Assembly: GCF_014529535.1 (NCBI RefSeq)
Contig: NW_023504022.1
Span: forward strand, 9,301,028 to 9,365,027
From: Bradysia coprophila
Lineage: Eukaryota > Arthropoda > Insecta > Diptera > Sciaridae
Direction of reading: 5' to 3'
DNA: 64,000 nt
In this document: piece by piece, positions 1 to 10,800 of the stretch
How the letters are laid out: the number at the start of each line of letters is the position of its first letter
Numbering within the stretch: position 1 is the first letter of the stretch
Position numbers and translations under genes: made by a program
Notes under the pieces: generated by a model
What the model saw: only the letters and a program-made list of their open reading frames with translations
What the model was told of the DNA's origin: nothing
The model's database searches: none

Positions 1-114
1 ATTAATTTTTTTTGAAAGTGGTTTTAGTTTCTAGGGTCGAAATTCCACTAGAAAATGCGTTCGCTTTCGGCAGGCAGTTTTTCAAAAGAATACCTCATAA
101 CATAAAATCTGATC

Positions 115-371
115 CATAATTTTTCAAACATTACGTTTCGGTACACATAGTTTCGTTTGTAATGCGTTTCATCCTTTTACGAAATGTAAGGTGCAGGAGT
201 TTAGTTCGTCCCTACAGAATTCATTTTTTTTACGAAATGAATACAAATTTTCATTATATATAAAAAGTGTTTTTCCGTGTTTTTAAAGGATGAATTCCCT
301 AGGATCGAAGTAAACTCATTAAATAACAAACGAAACTATGTGTACCGAAACGTAATGTTTGACAAATTATG
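115..371. repeat. Small fold-back (inverted) repeat
   Basis: About 45 bases at 115-160 recur as the reverse complement at 325-371; both arms contain the string cgtttcggtacacatag or its complement. The interior holds short direct motifs (tttacgaaatg, aaggatgaattccct) that recur in the large composite elements at 9370-9500 and 19620-19710. This suggests a shortened relative of that family. No target-site duplication is clear. Confidence 0.6.
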
Positions 372-495
372 CATCTGAACCTGAGACCTGACCTGAAATA
401 TCTGACGACCTGATTTGACCGGATAAAAAATTACCTGACCTGACCTGACCTGAATTTACGTAAACCTGATTTGACCTGACCTGACCTGAAATTTT
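361..495. repeat. Degenerate CCTGA simple repeat
   Basis: Runs of cctga / gacctg are repeated imperfectly, for example gacctgacctgacctg near 435-490. A related low-complexity stretch built on cctgaa and cccgaa lies at 23290-23715. No coding content is seen. Confidence 0.7.
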
Positions 496-1129
496 ATTTC
501 TTTTTTACATTTCTAATAATTGTTTGTAGATTCCTGTAGTATTCACATCGAACGTAAAAATATGTAGTCTATGCTTCGACGTAAGTAAATCTGAGTAATT
601 CTCAACGGATTTCCAAAAACTTGTTTTATTCGAGGTTTTATTTGAAAAAAAAAAAAAAAAAAAAAAAAAAAATTATTTGAAGAGAAAGGAAGTATACCTA
701 AGGTTAATTTCGTTATTGGAAAATTTCGGATTGAGATTCTTGGAGCTATGCGATAACTTTTGAGAATTTTTTAGACTTGAGGAAATCTTTTGTTTATAAT
801 TTCTTTCAATAACAGAAAACTGAGATTTGAAGGTTTAAACAGTAATTTCTAACGAGTGTAAACTAACATAGCTAACATGCGTTTCGATTTCATATTCAAG
901 ATGTAAGCAAGAAATACGCTGTATTATCATACAATTAATATTGACTGACTGCGCCGTATGCGAGCAGTCTTTTTTTTCGCTTTGAATAAATAAAAAAAAA
1001 TTAAAAAAGAAAAAAAATAATAATATTGATACGATTAATGCTATTCGCAGACTAATGGTGTCTTCACATTGATGAGAAATGATTTCGTGCTGTTTTTAGA
1101 ATTTGTGATTAAAGTTTACCTTTTGTAAA
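496..1129. other. AT-rich intergenic DNA
   Basis: Intergenic. It includes a poly(A) run of about 27 bases near 645-671 and scattered A/T-rich stretches. No gene or repeat boundary is recognised. Confidence 0.6.
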
Positions 1130-1520
1130 GTGGAGCAAGAGTCTGTAAAATGCCAGTTTGTAAAAGGCAGCAACAGTCTGTTATGTCACAGTTTGTAAAA
1201 GGAAGCAATAATCTGCAATGTCACAATTTATAAAAGGGATCACCAGTCTTTAATGTTACCGTTTGTTATAGTGGACAACCCTTTGTAATTTCAAAGCTTG
1301 TAAAAGCAATCTGTAAAGTCACAGTTTGTAAAAGGGATATACACTCTCTAATGTTAACGTTTGTTATAGGGATCAACAGTTTGTAATGTCACAGCTTGTA
1401 AAAGGGATCAACAATCCGTAATGATACAATTGGTAAAAGGGATGAACAATCACTTGTGTTTCAATTTGTACATGTGATCAACAGTCTCCAAAGCTTATAC
1501 AATGGATAATCAGTTTCTTT
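1130..1520. repeat. Degenerate minisatellite, unit about 35-60 bp
   Basis: The phrase cagtttgtaaaagg followed by gatcaacagtctgtaatgtca recurs about eight times with substitutions and indels. The array is old, judging by its divergence. It has no open frame of note. Confidence 0.7.
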
Positions 1521-2973
1521 CGTTGCATTTTTCAAAGTATATAAAGAAAGGGTCTCGTACTTTACAAATTATCGAATAATTCTTACTTTTTGATTGAAAG
1601 AATTTCTTAGTTTTGATATAAGTAACAAACCAACAATCTTTCAAACGTGTTCTACTTTTATTTTAGCAGATATTTTTAGTTATTTACAATTTTTCAATTA
1701 GTTACTGAGAATAGCATCAATATTAACTATTGGCAGTTGACTGCGAATAGTCACTGCGTACATTTTATATGTAGCCTTATTAGTGGATCTTTGCAGAGAG
1801 ACCGTTTCGGTAAATATTCTTAAATTCAGAATCGGTTCTGTTCTCTAGCTCGTATCAAAAGTTCTGATATAAATTTAATTCAATCCTCAATTTCAAGTCT
1901 TAAAATAATTGCTTAAAAGCGGCAGGCGTTCACGTTCACATATTGTGATGTAGTTATCATATTGCTTAAAATAAATCAATATTTCACTAGCTAGCCGGAA
2001 TTATTCAAGGTTCTGAAAGAACCAGGTTAAGACCAAGGTTCTCAAAGAACCAGGTTAAGACAACTCTGAGTTGATCACGAAGGCGGTGTAATTTGACACA
2101 CAAATTGAGTTCAGCGGCTACGAAGTTTATATGAAAAAGGCAACGTAACAAAAGTAAAATTCCGAATTTTCCTAAAAAAACATTTTCTTCAAGTTGATCT
2201 GTATTCAGTGCGCTTATCGAATTTCTTTCTGGAAGCAGGCTTACCCAAAACCTCGATGATTCACAGATACTTCATCCATCAGACTTCAAAATTATTCAAT
2301 GCTGAGCAAGACAAATTTAATCCTTGTGGATTGGAGCTGTCTTATTTCTTCGTATGATGAAGTTAAATTACGACCATTTTGATAAAACAGCAGAAACTAT
2401 GATTTTTAAGAATCACTTTGCGAAATCTTCGACCAATTGAAATCCAATATGCCTCCGAATACAATAAATTTAAGTTTTTCCAGCTTCGTCGTAGGTCGAC
2501 TTTAATGCTAAAACGTGGCTAGAGATCACACTTATCGCAGTCGGATCCTATTGCATGAGGCGTCAATCGAAAGGTTAGCGTTCAGGAAACAGTATCAGAC
2601 AAGTTTTGATACGGATGAGCTAGAGTGACTAAATTTTCATGGGGGTGTCATTCTTCCAAGTTATCAAAGAGACGACTAGGCATTTTTTATTGACAACAAC
2701 TATAAGAATATTAATGAGTCCTGCTGGGTAGTGTTGTCTAACCTGACGAATATAATGATAAAATTATTGAAGTAATAGATTTTGCATCAAACACAAATGA
2801 AGTAACAAATTTCATGATTTTGTTACAATACACTCGTCGTGTCTAAAAGGAACATGTTTTATGAAAGCCGATTTTTGTTTATTTTATCCAGGGCCGGATT
2901 GCAAACCATTTTCCAATTTTCTTCCCAAAAAAATAAAAATTCTTTGTCTCAGCATTTGTCTGTTCAACAAAAT
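1521..2973. other. Intergenic, nothing recognised
   Basis: I see no convincing exon, RNA gene or bounded repeat. The only local feature is a short direct repeat of ggttctgaaagaaccaggtt type at 2008-2060. A TTTATT at 2878-2883 (AATAAA on the minus strand) could serve as the poly(A) signal of the neighbouring Nxt1 gene. Confidence 0.5.
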
Positions 2974-2974
2974 T

Positions 2975-3531
2975 TTATTTCTTTTCCACTAAATTCAACG
3001 CATCTTGTAACCGAAAACAGTCTGTGGCAATTTTCCATTTATCGCCCTGTGCCGTTATCATAAATGATTGCTGAAATGGTTTCGGTGCATTGTCCTGGAA
3101 CTTAACGCTGCCAGAAACTTGGATTATAAATGTCGGGGCGTATGTGGTAGATTCGTCGATTATCGGCTGGGTGTCCAACGTTATTACATTGTGAATGGAT
3201 GTCGGTAAGTCAAGAAAATATTTTTGTATATTTTCTTTGCCGGACGACTCATTACCATTCCAAACCAGTAAACCATTGTCCAAGTATAATCGGGACATTT
3301 GCTAAAAGAAACCGAAATCGGAAATTTATTTTGCTCAAGTCGAATTGAATAAACACCTCGGTCACTTACATGTCTCTTCTTATCAACACTGTCGTAATAC
3401 ACTTTGGTGAACTCATCGGCGGTTTGGTACGATTGATCAATTTTTGATTTAACGTCCTGTAAGTAGATAATTTCGGACATCATTGAAATGAATCGCTCAA
3501 TTAGCCCTGTTAAAATTCTTACCGGATCCAT
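2975..3531 (-). CDS. Nxt1: NTF2-related export protein (Nxt1/p15)
   Basis: Small partner of the mRNA export receptor NXF1/TAP. The NTF2-fold heterodimer carries mRNPs through the nuclear pore. Three coding exons on the minus strand join in frame: 3523-3531 (only ATG GAT CCG), 3370-3456 and 2975-3301, giving 140 residues, close to the usual length of about 135. The first intron (3457-3522) has GTAAGA and CTTACAG ends and the second (3302-3369) has GTAAGT and TTTTAG. The joins give MDP-DVKSKIDQ and DKKRH-QMSRLYLDNG, which matches the family pattern of TADEFT, YY, a DKKR turn, LLVWNG and a C-terminal FR-LQ. An unspliced frame from the same ATG would also be open, but it lacks the family N-terminus. 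Very likely functional; the first 9-base coding exon is the least certain part. Confidence 0.9.
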
Positions 3532-5448
3532 TTTTAAAGATTTTAATTGTGGTAGAAACTAATAAAAAAAAACTTTTTTGTAATTATTTGTTTTGGCTGC
3601 TGTAAACACCGCGTCGAAATGTTACGGTACTGTCACTTTTTGACTTTTTGACAAATTGTGAAAAACGCGCCATCTGGTGATGTTTCACTTCCTTCCGCCA
3701 ACATTAATGTACAAAGTGAAAAATAGAGGTCCAACTCAATGCCCTTTTAAAATGAGTGGTACACAGAGTTCGTGAAAAATATTTTACTTTTATTGCGATG
3801 CTTGTTGTTGAAGAATGATGAAGCAGTATTTAGGCGACTGTAGGTAGACGTTTGGAAATAGTATATTTTGGCGAACGAGTGGTTTCCAGTACGAGTCGGA
3901 GGCGAGTTCACTAAAAAAGCCTCTTAGCATAAGTTAGGAACAACGTTTTGTTAGAGTGTCAGAAATGAGTGACGAAATCGCGATATTTCGACAACAGATA
4001 TACAAAACGTACAATTTTCAACCAACTCTGTTTATATCAAAAATTCTGGAGCAACATCAATCACATGGTTCAAATGATGTCTGCTTAACTGTCTTGTAAA
4101 GGGAACGGTGGCAACTAAAGATTGATAGGTTAGCTTTCTTCCGTCATTGTGCCCCCACTGTCTCTTGAGACCGAAGCATTTCTTCTGTTGACCTATCAAG
4201 TAATACCATCTTCGAGTTAGGAACATGGCTTACTCTCAGTATTTCCGTTGATTTAAGCTAGAATTCAATTTGAGTTTAGGCATTTCAACTCTTTCTTTAT
4301 TTGACTTTATTTCGGTCGACAATAATAAAATGAGGAAAGGAGGGAGGTTGTCGTTTGAATTATTTGTTTGAATAAAGTACAGAAAGGAGCACGAACGACG
4401 ACGATGATTATTTTTATTTCAAGCTTAATAGATCTTAAGAAAATCTCTCGTAATAAGTTTTTACATGTTATGCGTTGTTGAAAATTTTTCTATTGTAAAA
4501 TAACAACGTTAGAAACATCCTGCGGTTACAACCCAGTCACAGGTTCACAAAGTCACAACCTCTGCGGATGAAGATTTTTAAAAACGGAAAAAGTGTCTCG
4601 GAACCAAGACATTTTTTAAGATATTAGCTGAATCATCTGCCATGCGTAAAAATTTAATTGTTAAGCTTTTTAAGGTCAGACGCAGAATGCGTTACCATTA
4701 GCGTCATCCCTTTTTTGTAACTATAAAGACGCAAGGACTTGCGTTATCTACACCCTTAAAGGGTTCTTTCGACTGAGAAGGCCAAATAAAAGCATATAAA
4801 CCCAGACATGGCATAGTTACATTAAGGCTTTATGAGTCAATTCGCAAAAACTTTGAACAGTCGGGATTCAAGCAGACGGCGATCCAAACGAGCTATAGCT
4901 CAAACGAATCGTCACTACATTCTGAGAATTTCGAGGAACAGCCCATAGAAAAATTTTCTTCACGCCCTATCCATTAGTACAGTTCAGGCAAAAAAAAAGT
5001 TTCGAGTTATCTCGACGCACATAGTTTAATTTATTCATATGATCATTTCGAACCATTTCTTTAGAAGAAACTATAAAAAAAATATTCACTCTCCGAGCTG
5101 CGCGAAGTAGTTTCATTTTCTTATAATTCGCTAAAACTGTACGATGTTAGTAAATAAGTAAATAAGTAAATTGAGCTCAGAATTGTTTTTCTTTTTTTTT
5201 TACTTACCTATAATGAATCTTACCAACCAAGGCAGCTCTCGCTTGTAAATTTCATTATTTTAGAAGTGTATGAAATGGTAGTGTAATGAAATTTACAAGC
5301 GGACACTGTACGATTTTTGGCCTCCTAATTTTGTAAACAATTGGTGTGATATTGGATATTGCTAGAGAGCTGCATTATTTCTCACCAAAATACATGAATT
5401 GTAAAGATTGGCATTTCTAGATACAGTGCATCTAGGTAGTATATCCGC
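3532..5448. other. Intergenic, nothing firm
   Basis: No exon or RNA gene recognised. The left part presumably holds the Nxt1 promoter. A short motif, aatttcattattttagaagtg, and a near complement gaaatttacaagcg flank 5245-5300 as a weak local palindrome. Confidence 0.4.
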
Positions 5449-7144
5449 TAGGCCTGTTCAAATTTGAATAATTATTTTAGATTCTATCGGCATGCTATCA
5501 GAGAGTTAAAATTGTTCAAAAAAAGAGACCCGTATTTTTTTATAGAATTTTTTGAAGCGTTTTTGTTCTGGGGAGGTTCGTTCGAAGGAAAATTCTGAGT
5601 TTGGCTAGTTTTTAGACAGTTTTCGGCACTAAACTCAACCAAAACCTCAAACATAAACGCGCTAACTCAATTGTTGTCAAAGGAAATGCAAATTTAGAGT
5701 CTCGTTTTGAATATGAACGAATTTAGTCAAATGGTTGGAGAGGACGAGCCTGAGAAGCGCTTGCAAACGATGCCAACGTGAAAGGGTAATCTAGTTTTTG
5801 AGGGTTAAGCACATCATTAACACCAGTGATTTAAGCGTCAAAAGATGCGTCTTTAAACACACTTTCAGGGGAAAAAAAGTTTTTGAAAATCGGTCTCGCG
5901 GTTCGGTTATGTTAGTCAAAAGAGTGAGTCACATTTGGCGAGCTCGCATGCACACCGATGGTTAATTTTCATCAACTAACTCATGTAGATTCGGTGCCTA
6001 TATGTACACACTTAGTTTTCCCGTGTTGAATGGTGGGTAAGTGACCGAAAAGTGTTCTTTTTGAGCGTGCTCAGGACCGGTTCCACGATTTTACTAAAAT
6101 CGATTAAAATCGACTAAAATCGATTAAAATCGACTAAAATCGATTACTAGTTTCTCAACAAACTCTATGTAGATGAGTTAGTCAGCTAAGGTTTGGATGA
6201 ATTACAGCATGAAGAAGCTCTGAAAAAGGAGAGCGAAATATTGCAAACAAAATTGTTTTTCTCTCGTCGTTTATGCCGCGATAGTCCACATTAACAAACC
6301 AATATTTTGATGTCTGATTTGAGTGGCATCATCAAAAAAGATTATTCAGAATGTTGGTTTGTTTATATGGACTATCGCCGCATAAACAACTAGAGAAAAT
6401 CAATTTTGTTTCCAATATTTCAGAGCATCTTCATGCTGTAATTAATCCAAAGCTTAGCTGACTAACTCATCTACAGGTTGTTGAGAAACTAGTAATCGGT
6501 TTTAGTAAAATCGTGGAACCGGTCCTGAGCACGCTCGAAAAGAACACTTTTCGGTCACTTACCCAGCATTCAACACGGGAAAAATAAGTGTGTACATATA
6601 AGCTACGAATCACATAAGTTAGTCGATGAAAAATATCCATCGCTGTGCAAGCGAGCCCGCCAAATGAGTCCCACTCTTTTGACTAGCACAACCGAACCAC
6701 GAGACCGATTTTCAAAAACTTCCCCTGAAAGTGTGTTAGAAGACGCATCTTTTGACGGCCAAGTCACTGGTGTTAATGATGTGCTTAACCCTCAAAAACT
6801 AGATTACCCTTTCACGTTGGCATCGATTGCAAGCGCTTCTCAGGCTCGTTCTCTCCAACCACTTGACTAAATTCGCTCATATTCAAAACGAGACTCTAAA
6901 TTTGCATTTCCTTTGACAACAATTGAGTTAGCGCGTTTATGTTTGAGGTTTTGGTTGAGTTTAGTGCCGAAAACTGTCTAAAAACTAGCCAAACTCAGAA
7001 TTTTCCTTCGAACGAACCTCCCCAGAACAAAAACGCTTCAAAAAATTATATAAAAAAATACGGGTCTCTTTTTTTGAACAATTTTAACTCTCTGATATCA
7101 TGCCGATAGAATCTAAAATAATTTTTCAAATTTGAACAGGCCTA
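5449..7144. mobile_element. Large fold-back element, about 1.7 kb
   Basis: The left arm (5449 to about 6303) reappears as its reverse complement in the right arm (about 6353 to 7144), leaving a loop of only about 50 bases. The ends read taggcctgttcaaatttg and caaatttgaacaggccta. Arm identity is high, with small indels such as the extra cgattaaaat units at 6095-6145 in the left arm. There is no transposase frame; the open frames inside the arms are by-products of the palindrome. It is a non-autonomous fold-back transposon or giant MITE whose mobilising family is unknown. No TSD is convincing at the outer ends. Confidence 0.85.
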
Positions 7145-7559
7145 ATATCCACACATGGAACAAATCAGAAAAACTTTATTGTTAATTAGGGATAAGTATA
7201 GAGTTAAGTTTAAATGAAAAGACTTAAAGGTACATTGTTCCAGTGTAGTTTCAAGATATTGCAGATATCGTATATGTTTCGTATGTTTTTAATAATATTA
7301 AGTAACATATATATGTGGGGGCCTTCACTAAAATACGAGGGGATTACGATATTTATTGTTTTTTATTAATGCATATCTCTCATATTTGCATGCGTTCGAT
7401 GAAATCTTATCAATATAATCCAATTCATAGATTAAAGCCGTGAAATTGCCACATTGCACTGTCGTTTCAACAAATACGCATCGTCAATTCAACAATTCAC
7501 AAAACTGTTGAAAGTAACTCAAGTAAACTTTTTATTGTAATTTTAGTGAAGCCGCGAAG
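7145..7559. other. Intergenic / possible 5' region of the next gene
   Basis: AT-rich, with no bounded repeat. The string ttttag at 7541-7546 just before the ATG at 7560 could be a splice acceptor for a 5' UTR exon. Confidence 0.3.
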
Positions 7560-7876
7560 ATGGTAATTAGAAGACTGTTTAAACTATTACTCAGTCCGGA
7601 TGGATGGGTACTTGCGGTTCCTATCATAGTCATAGCTTTTATTATCATATTTTGGAATTATCTTGAACGAAGAAAGCGGAGCTCATGTAAGTGGAAATAG
7701 CGTGTCTCAAACAACGATTTAACTTTTATAATTTTTTGATTATTTTTTTTTAAATTTAAGCCCAGGAAAGATGCTCATATTCTGCTACAAATCATTTTAT
7801 ACCCAACGATAGTGGAGTGACGGTTGCAATTTATACAATCCAGAAACTCAGGGTTCCCTTGTTGGACCCAAAGTGA
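7560..7876 (+). CDS. Small single-pass membrane protein (predicted)
   Basis: Two exons, 7560-7686 and 7761-7876, join in frame (127 + 116 = 243 nt, 80 residues). The intron (7687-7760) has GTAAGT and TTTAAG ends with a T-rich tract before the acceptor. The N-terminus is basic and amphipathic (VIRRLFKLL). It is followed by one strongly hydrophobic segment at about residues 15-30 (VLAVPIIVIAFIIIF), a basic RRKR stop-transfer stretch and a polar C-terminal tail. This looks like a small integral membrane protein with the tail in the cytoplasm. I do not recognise the family. The clean intron and the continuous frame across the join argue for a real gene, but short ORFs can arise by chance. Confidence 0.5.
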
Positions 7877-8289
7877 TCCATTATCTACGTATTTTGTATT
7901 GATAATTCGTTGAAGATGGTGACATCGATGTTGAAGTTTGATTGTTCATATTTATAAATTAAAATGTCTATTCACGGTGCTCCTTCACCAACATAAAGTT
8001 TGTTTTTTTAATGAGTACCCAAAAAATGAGTTTAGATGTGGATGTAATGACCTCCAACGAGTTCAGCACAGGTTTCCTTATTCATGGATTGACTTTGGAA
8101 ATTTCGTAATTTTGTGGCACAAATGGTAGTCGAGGTTTCTTCGGGCGAAGATCTCAATACTTACGCATGACATAACATCCCTCATACTTATGTTGATATA
8201 ACATCCCTCAATAGTGCATGTTGCATTATGAAGTCAACGGAATGCTTACTGTTGAAACTGAATGTTTCTGTATGTGGCCTTTGTCAGGG
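7877..8289. other. Intergenic
   Basis: Probably contains the 3' UTR of the small membrane protein gene. The short direct repeat cataacatccctcatactta / cataacatccctcaatag lies at 8170-8210. Nothing else is seen. Confidence 0.35.
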
Positions 8290-8328
8290 TCTCTCTCCGT
8301 CGGAGAGGCGACATAACTACACGGTCAA

Positions 8329-8795
8329 TATCGTCAGGAACGATATTATCGTTTTCTAGACGATAGTATCCAAAAAAACGATATGATCGTCCCAAAAATT
8401 TTCATTCAGGACGATAATATCGTCTAAAATTATAAATTCTAAAATATTTTCAGGACGATATTATCGTTTTCTGGACAATATTATCGTTTAAAAAAACGAT
8501 AATATCGTTTTTTTGGACGATACTATCGTTTTTTTGACGATAATATTGTCCTGGATGAAAATATCCGCTGGACGATATTATCGTTATTTTCTATTTCTGA
8601 ACAATTTTATCGTTATTGTGGACGATATTATCGTCCTGGGCGATAATTTTTGGGACGATAATATCGTTTTTAATTAATTTTTTTTTTAATTTGAGACGAT
8701 AATATCGTCCAGGATGATAATATCGTTTTTAATTTATTTAAAATAAAAATCCTAGACGATAATATCGTCCTGGGCGATATTATCGTTCTGGATGG
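8329..8795. repeat. Array of ACGATAWTATCGT palindromes (left arm of A)
   Basis: Many copies of a 12-14-base palindrome, acgatattatcgt or acgataatatcgt, are separated by 5-25 bases. Some copies have one or two changes, such as acgatagtatcgt. The same motif fills the right arm of element A and all of element C at 32549-33392. Confidence 0.85.
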
Positions 8796-8935
8796 TTTTT
8801 GAGACGAAACACAAAATTGAACAAAAATGTGTGGGGAAAATGTGGAATATCTTAGCTCAACTCAAGAATTTTCTTGAGATTGAGTTGAGTTGAGAATTCA
8901 ATCTCAACTCAACTTGTGATTGTGGTAATTTTGAG

Positions 8936-9470
8936 TATACCAACCATAGGGAAGTAATCCTTTTACGAAATTTGATTGTACATAAAAGCGTTTTAACACG
9001 CCGAGCGATCCGGCCCATTGCCCCAGAACGGAGCGGAGGGCTGCAATGCGAGCCGGGCGCCGGAACAGTGTCGGTAACTTAGGAGGTAATTTTTTTTATC
9101 GCATCGTTTCATAGTTAGTCTGTGAAGTTTTTTTATATAAAATTTAAATTTACAGAACCAAATTATAGATGGCAAATATATATTAAAAATTGGTGCATTG
9201 GTACACAGACTAATTATGAGACGATGCGAGAAAAAAAAATTAACTCCTAAGTTCCGACACCGTTCCGGCGCCCGGCTCGCATTGCGGCCCTCCGCTTCGC
9301 TCCGGGGCAATGGGCCGGATCGCTCGGCGTGTTAAAACGCTTTTTATGTACAATCTAAGTTGGTATTCATTTCGTAAAAAGATGAATTATTTAGGGACGA
9401 ACTAAACGCCTTTACGTTTCATTTCGTAAAAGTGTGAATTTCCTAGGAAGGAACGAACAAAACGTCTTTA
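8936..9470. repeat. GC-rich palindromic core shared by elements A and B
   Basis: Begins taccaaccatagggaagtaatcc. It holds a GC-rich arm at 8990-9090 (containing ccggcccattgcccc and gcgagccgggcgccgg) that recurs inverted at 9245-9345, with an AT-rich loop between. It stands out against the AT-rich surroundings. A second copy with the same order lies at 19098-19714. Confidence 0.85.
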
Positions 9471-10039
9471 CGTTACATTTTGTAAAAGGATGAATTCCCT
9501 GGGATCAAAGAGTTCGACTCGTGCGACTGTAACATGTAACACTGCAGTTTTTAAATACTGATGTGTATGGACCTGGACCAATGTATGTAGTGAGCACAAC
9601 CGATTTTACGATTATTTACTTTCCATCAATAAATACTTTGTAAACTCTTCCTTTCACTTAATGTATCGAAACTATGCTTTCCCTTAAGGTTCTGCTAATT
9701 TTGAGGTAATCTTGAGATCTTAATCTCAATTCAACTTGAGATTGTGGTAATCTTGAGTTGAGATTAAGATCTCAAGAAAATCTTGAGTTGAGTTGAGATT
9801 TCAACTCAACTTAATCTCAAGATTGTCTTGAGTTCAGCTAAGATATTCCACATTGAGGAAAGACGTTGACTTGATAAATAGCTGCAATAAAAAATATGAT
9901 TTTTAATGGAGGAAGTTACCGACTTTGTGTGAGTAAATTGCCCTTCTTTTATTTTTTGGTAGGTGATTTCCTCTGACAATCGTTTTTCGATATTTTGGAA
10001 GAGAATTCGGTTCTTGCTGCACCTCTGAGTAAAATTGAG

Positions 10040-10250
10040 TACTGGACAATATTACCAGGACGATATTATCGTTTTCTGGACAATATTATCGTTTCAAAAA
10101 ACGATAATATCGTTTTTCAACGATACTATCGTTTTTTGGACGATACTATCGTTTTTTTAGATGATACCATCGTTTTTTTAGATGATACTATCGTCCAGAA
10201 AACGATACTATCGTCCAAAAAACGATAATATCGTTCCTGACGATATTGAC
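10040..10250. repeat. Array of ACGATAWTATCGT palindromes (right arm of A)
   Basis: About ten copies of the 13-base palindrome with small variants, mirroring 8329-8795 in inverted order. Confidence 0.8.
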
Positions 10251-10553
10251 GGTGTGGAAATGTCCCGCCACCCTCTCCGTCCTATGCAGTAATTTGGAGC
10301 AGAAAATAGAGCCGGTTTTTAGGAGACGATTTATCATTTCCGGTATAACTCGTTTCACACTGGTACCAATTATTTCGAGACTGATCACTTCCTACCCATA
10401 TAGAGTGTCTCTAGGCACATGTATTCAAATATACAAAGTTTGTCGTAGACTCAAGCGCGAACTGACCTTTTGGGATTTCGAAGGGACTCTTTCAAGCCAG
10501 GCCGACCTTGCGTTGACTAATAATTTATCTCAGTGTTTACCGGACAAAACCAT

Positions 10554-10559
10554 TTTATT
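10554..10559 (-). terminator. Poly(A) signal of the Cys-rich peptide gene
   Basis: TTTATT on the plus strand, that is AATAAA on the minus strand, about 20 bases past the stop codon at 10579. Confidence 0.5.
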
Positions 10560-10578
10560 TAACAATATCTCCCATATT

Positions 10579-10800
10579 TCAGCAACATTTCTTACTATTA
10601 GAACTGTACACACATTTGCAGGTGAAGTTCTCACAGTTTCCATCAACTGGTCGTTTACATTTGTATTGGCCGCTTGTTGGACATATATTATTTCGGCAGT
10701 GGTTTGCACAATTCTGTGAGAATGGGTTGCAAGCTCCGTAGCAGTCAGCAATCAACACAGTCAATAACAGCATTGCAACAATCACTTTTATACTAGCCAT
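10579..10800 (-). CDS. Secreted 10-cysteine peptide, defensin-like or knottin-like
   Basis: A 73-residue precursor in one exon. The start chosen is the ATG at 10800 because it gives a textbook signal peptide (MASIKVIVAMLLLTVLIADC then YG). An in-frame ATG at 10833 would add 11 polar residues before it. The mature part of about 51 residues has 10 cysteines in the order C-x6-C-x3-C-x4-C-x7-C-x7-C-x4-C-x-C-x8-CC. It is rich in Lys, Arg and Asn and so is basic. The CxxxC and CxC spacing resembles cysteine-stabilised alpha-beta antimicrobial peptides, but 10 cysteines and a CC end do not fit the standard six-cysteine insect defensin. The role is inferred as host defence or another extracellular peptide. 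It sits 290 bp from composite element A. No immune-type promoter site was identified. Confidence 0.65.
   Translation of the reverse strand: MASIKVIVAMLLLTVLIADCYGACNPFSQNCANHCRNNICPTSGQYKCKRPVDGNCENFTCKCVYSSNSKKCC

Larger units (their letters stand above)
8290..10285. mobile_element. Composite fold-back element A
   Basis: Outer inverted ends of about 45 bases carry gtcaatatcgtcaggaacg at 8323-8341 and its complement at 10232-10250. Inside each end is an array of a short palindrome, ACGATAWTATCGT (8329-8795 and 10040-10250). Next come stretches built on ctcaactcaag (8850-8935 and 9700-9850), then a GC-rich palindromic core (8936-9470). There is no transposase. The nested symmetry suggests a layered fold-back element or successive insertions. 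Its core is shared with element B at 18531-20352. Confidence 0.75.

Noticed and set aside
6664..6870. 68-codon open frame inside the 5449-7144 palindrome
   Set aside because: It lies in a fold-back arm and its complement is present in the other arm; there is no family resemblance.
8993..9310. 105-codon open frame across the GC-rich core
   Set aside because: Its N-terminal and C-terminal parts are mirror translations of the inverted arms.
10246..10719. 157-codon plus-strand frame overlapping the Cys-rich peptide
   Set aside because: It runs antisense through the signal peptide gene and out of fold-back element A; there is no domain or splice logic.
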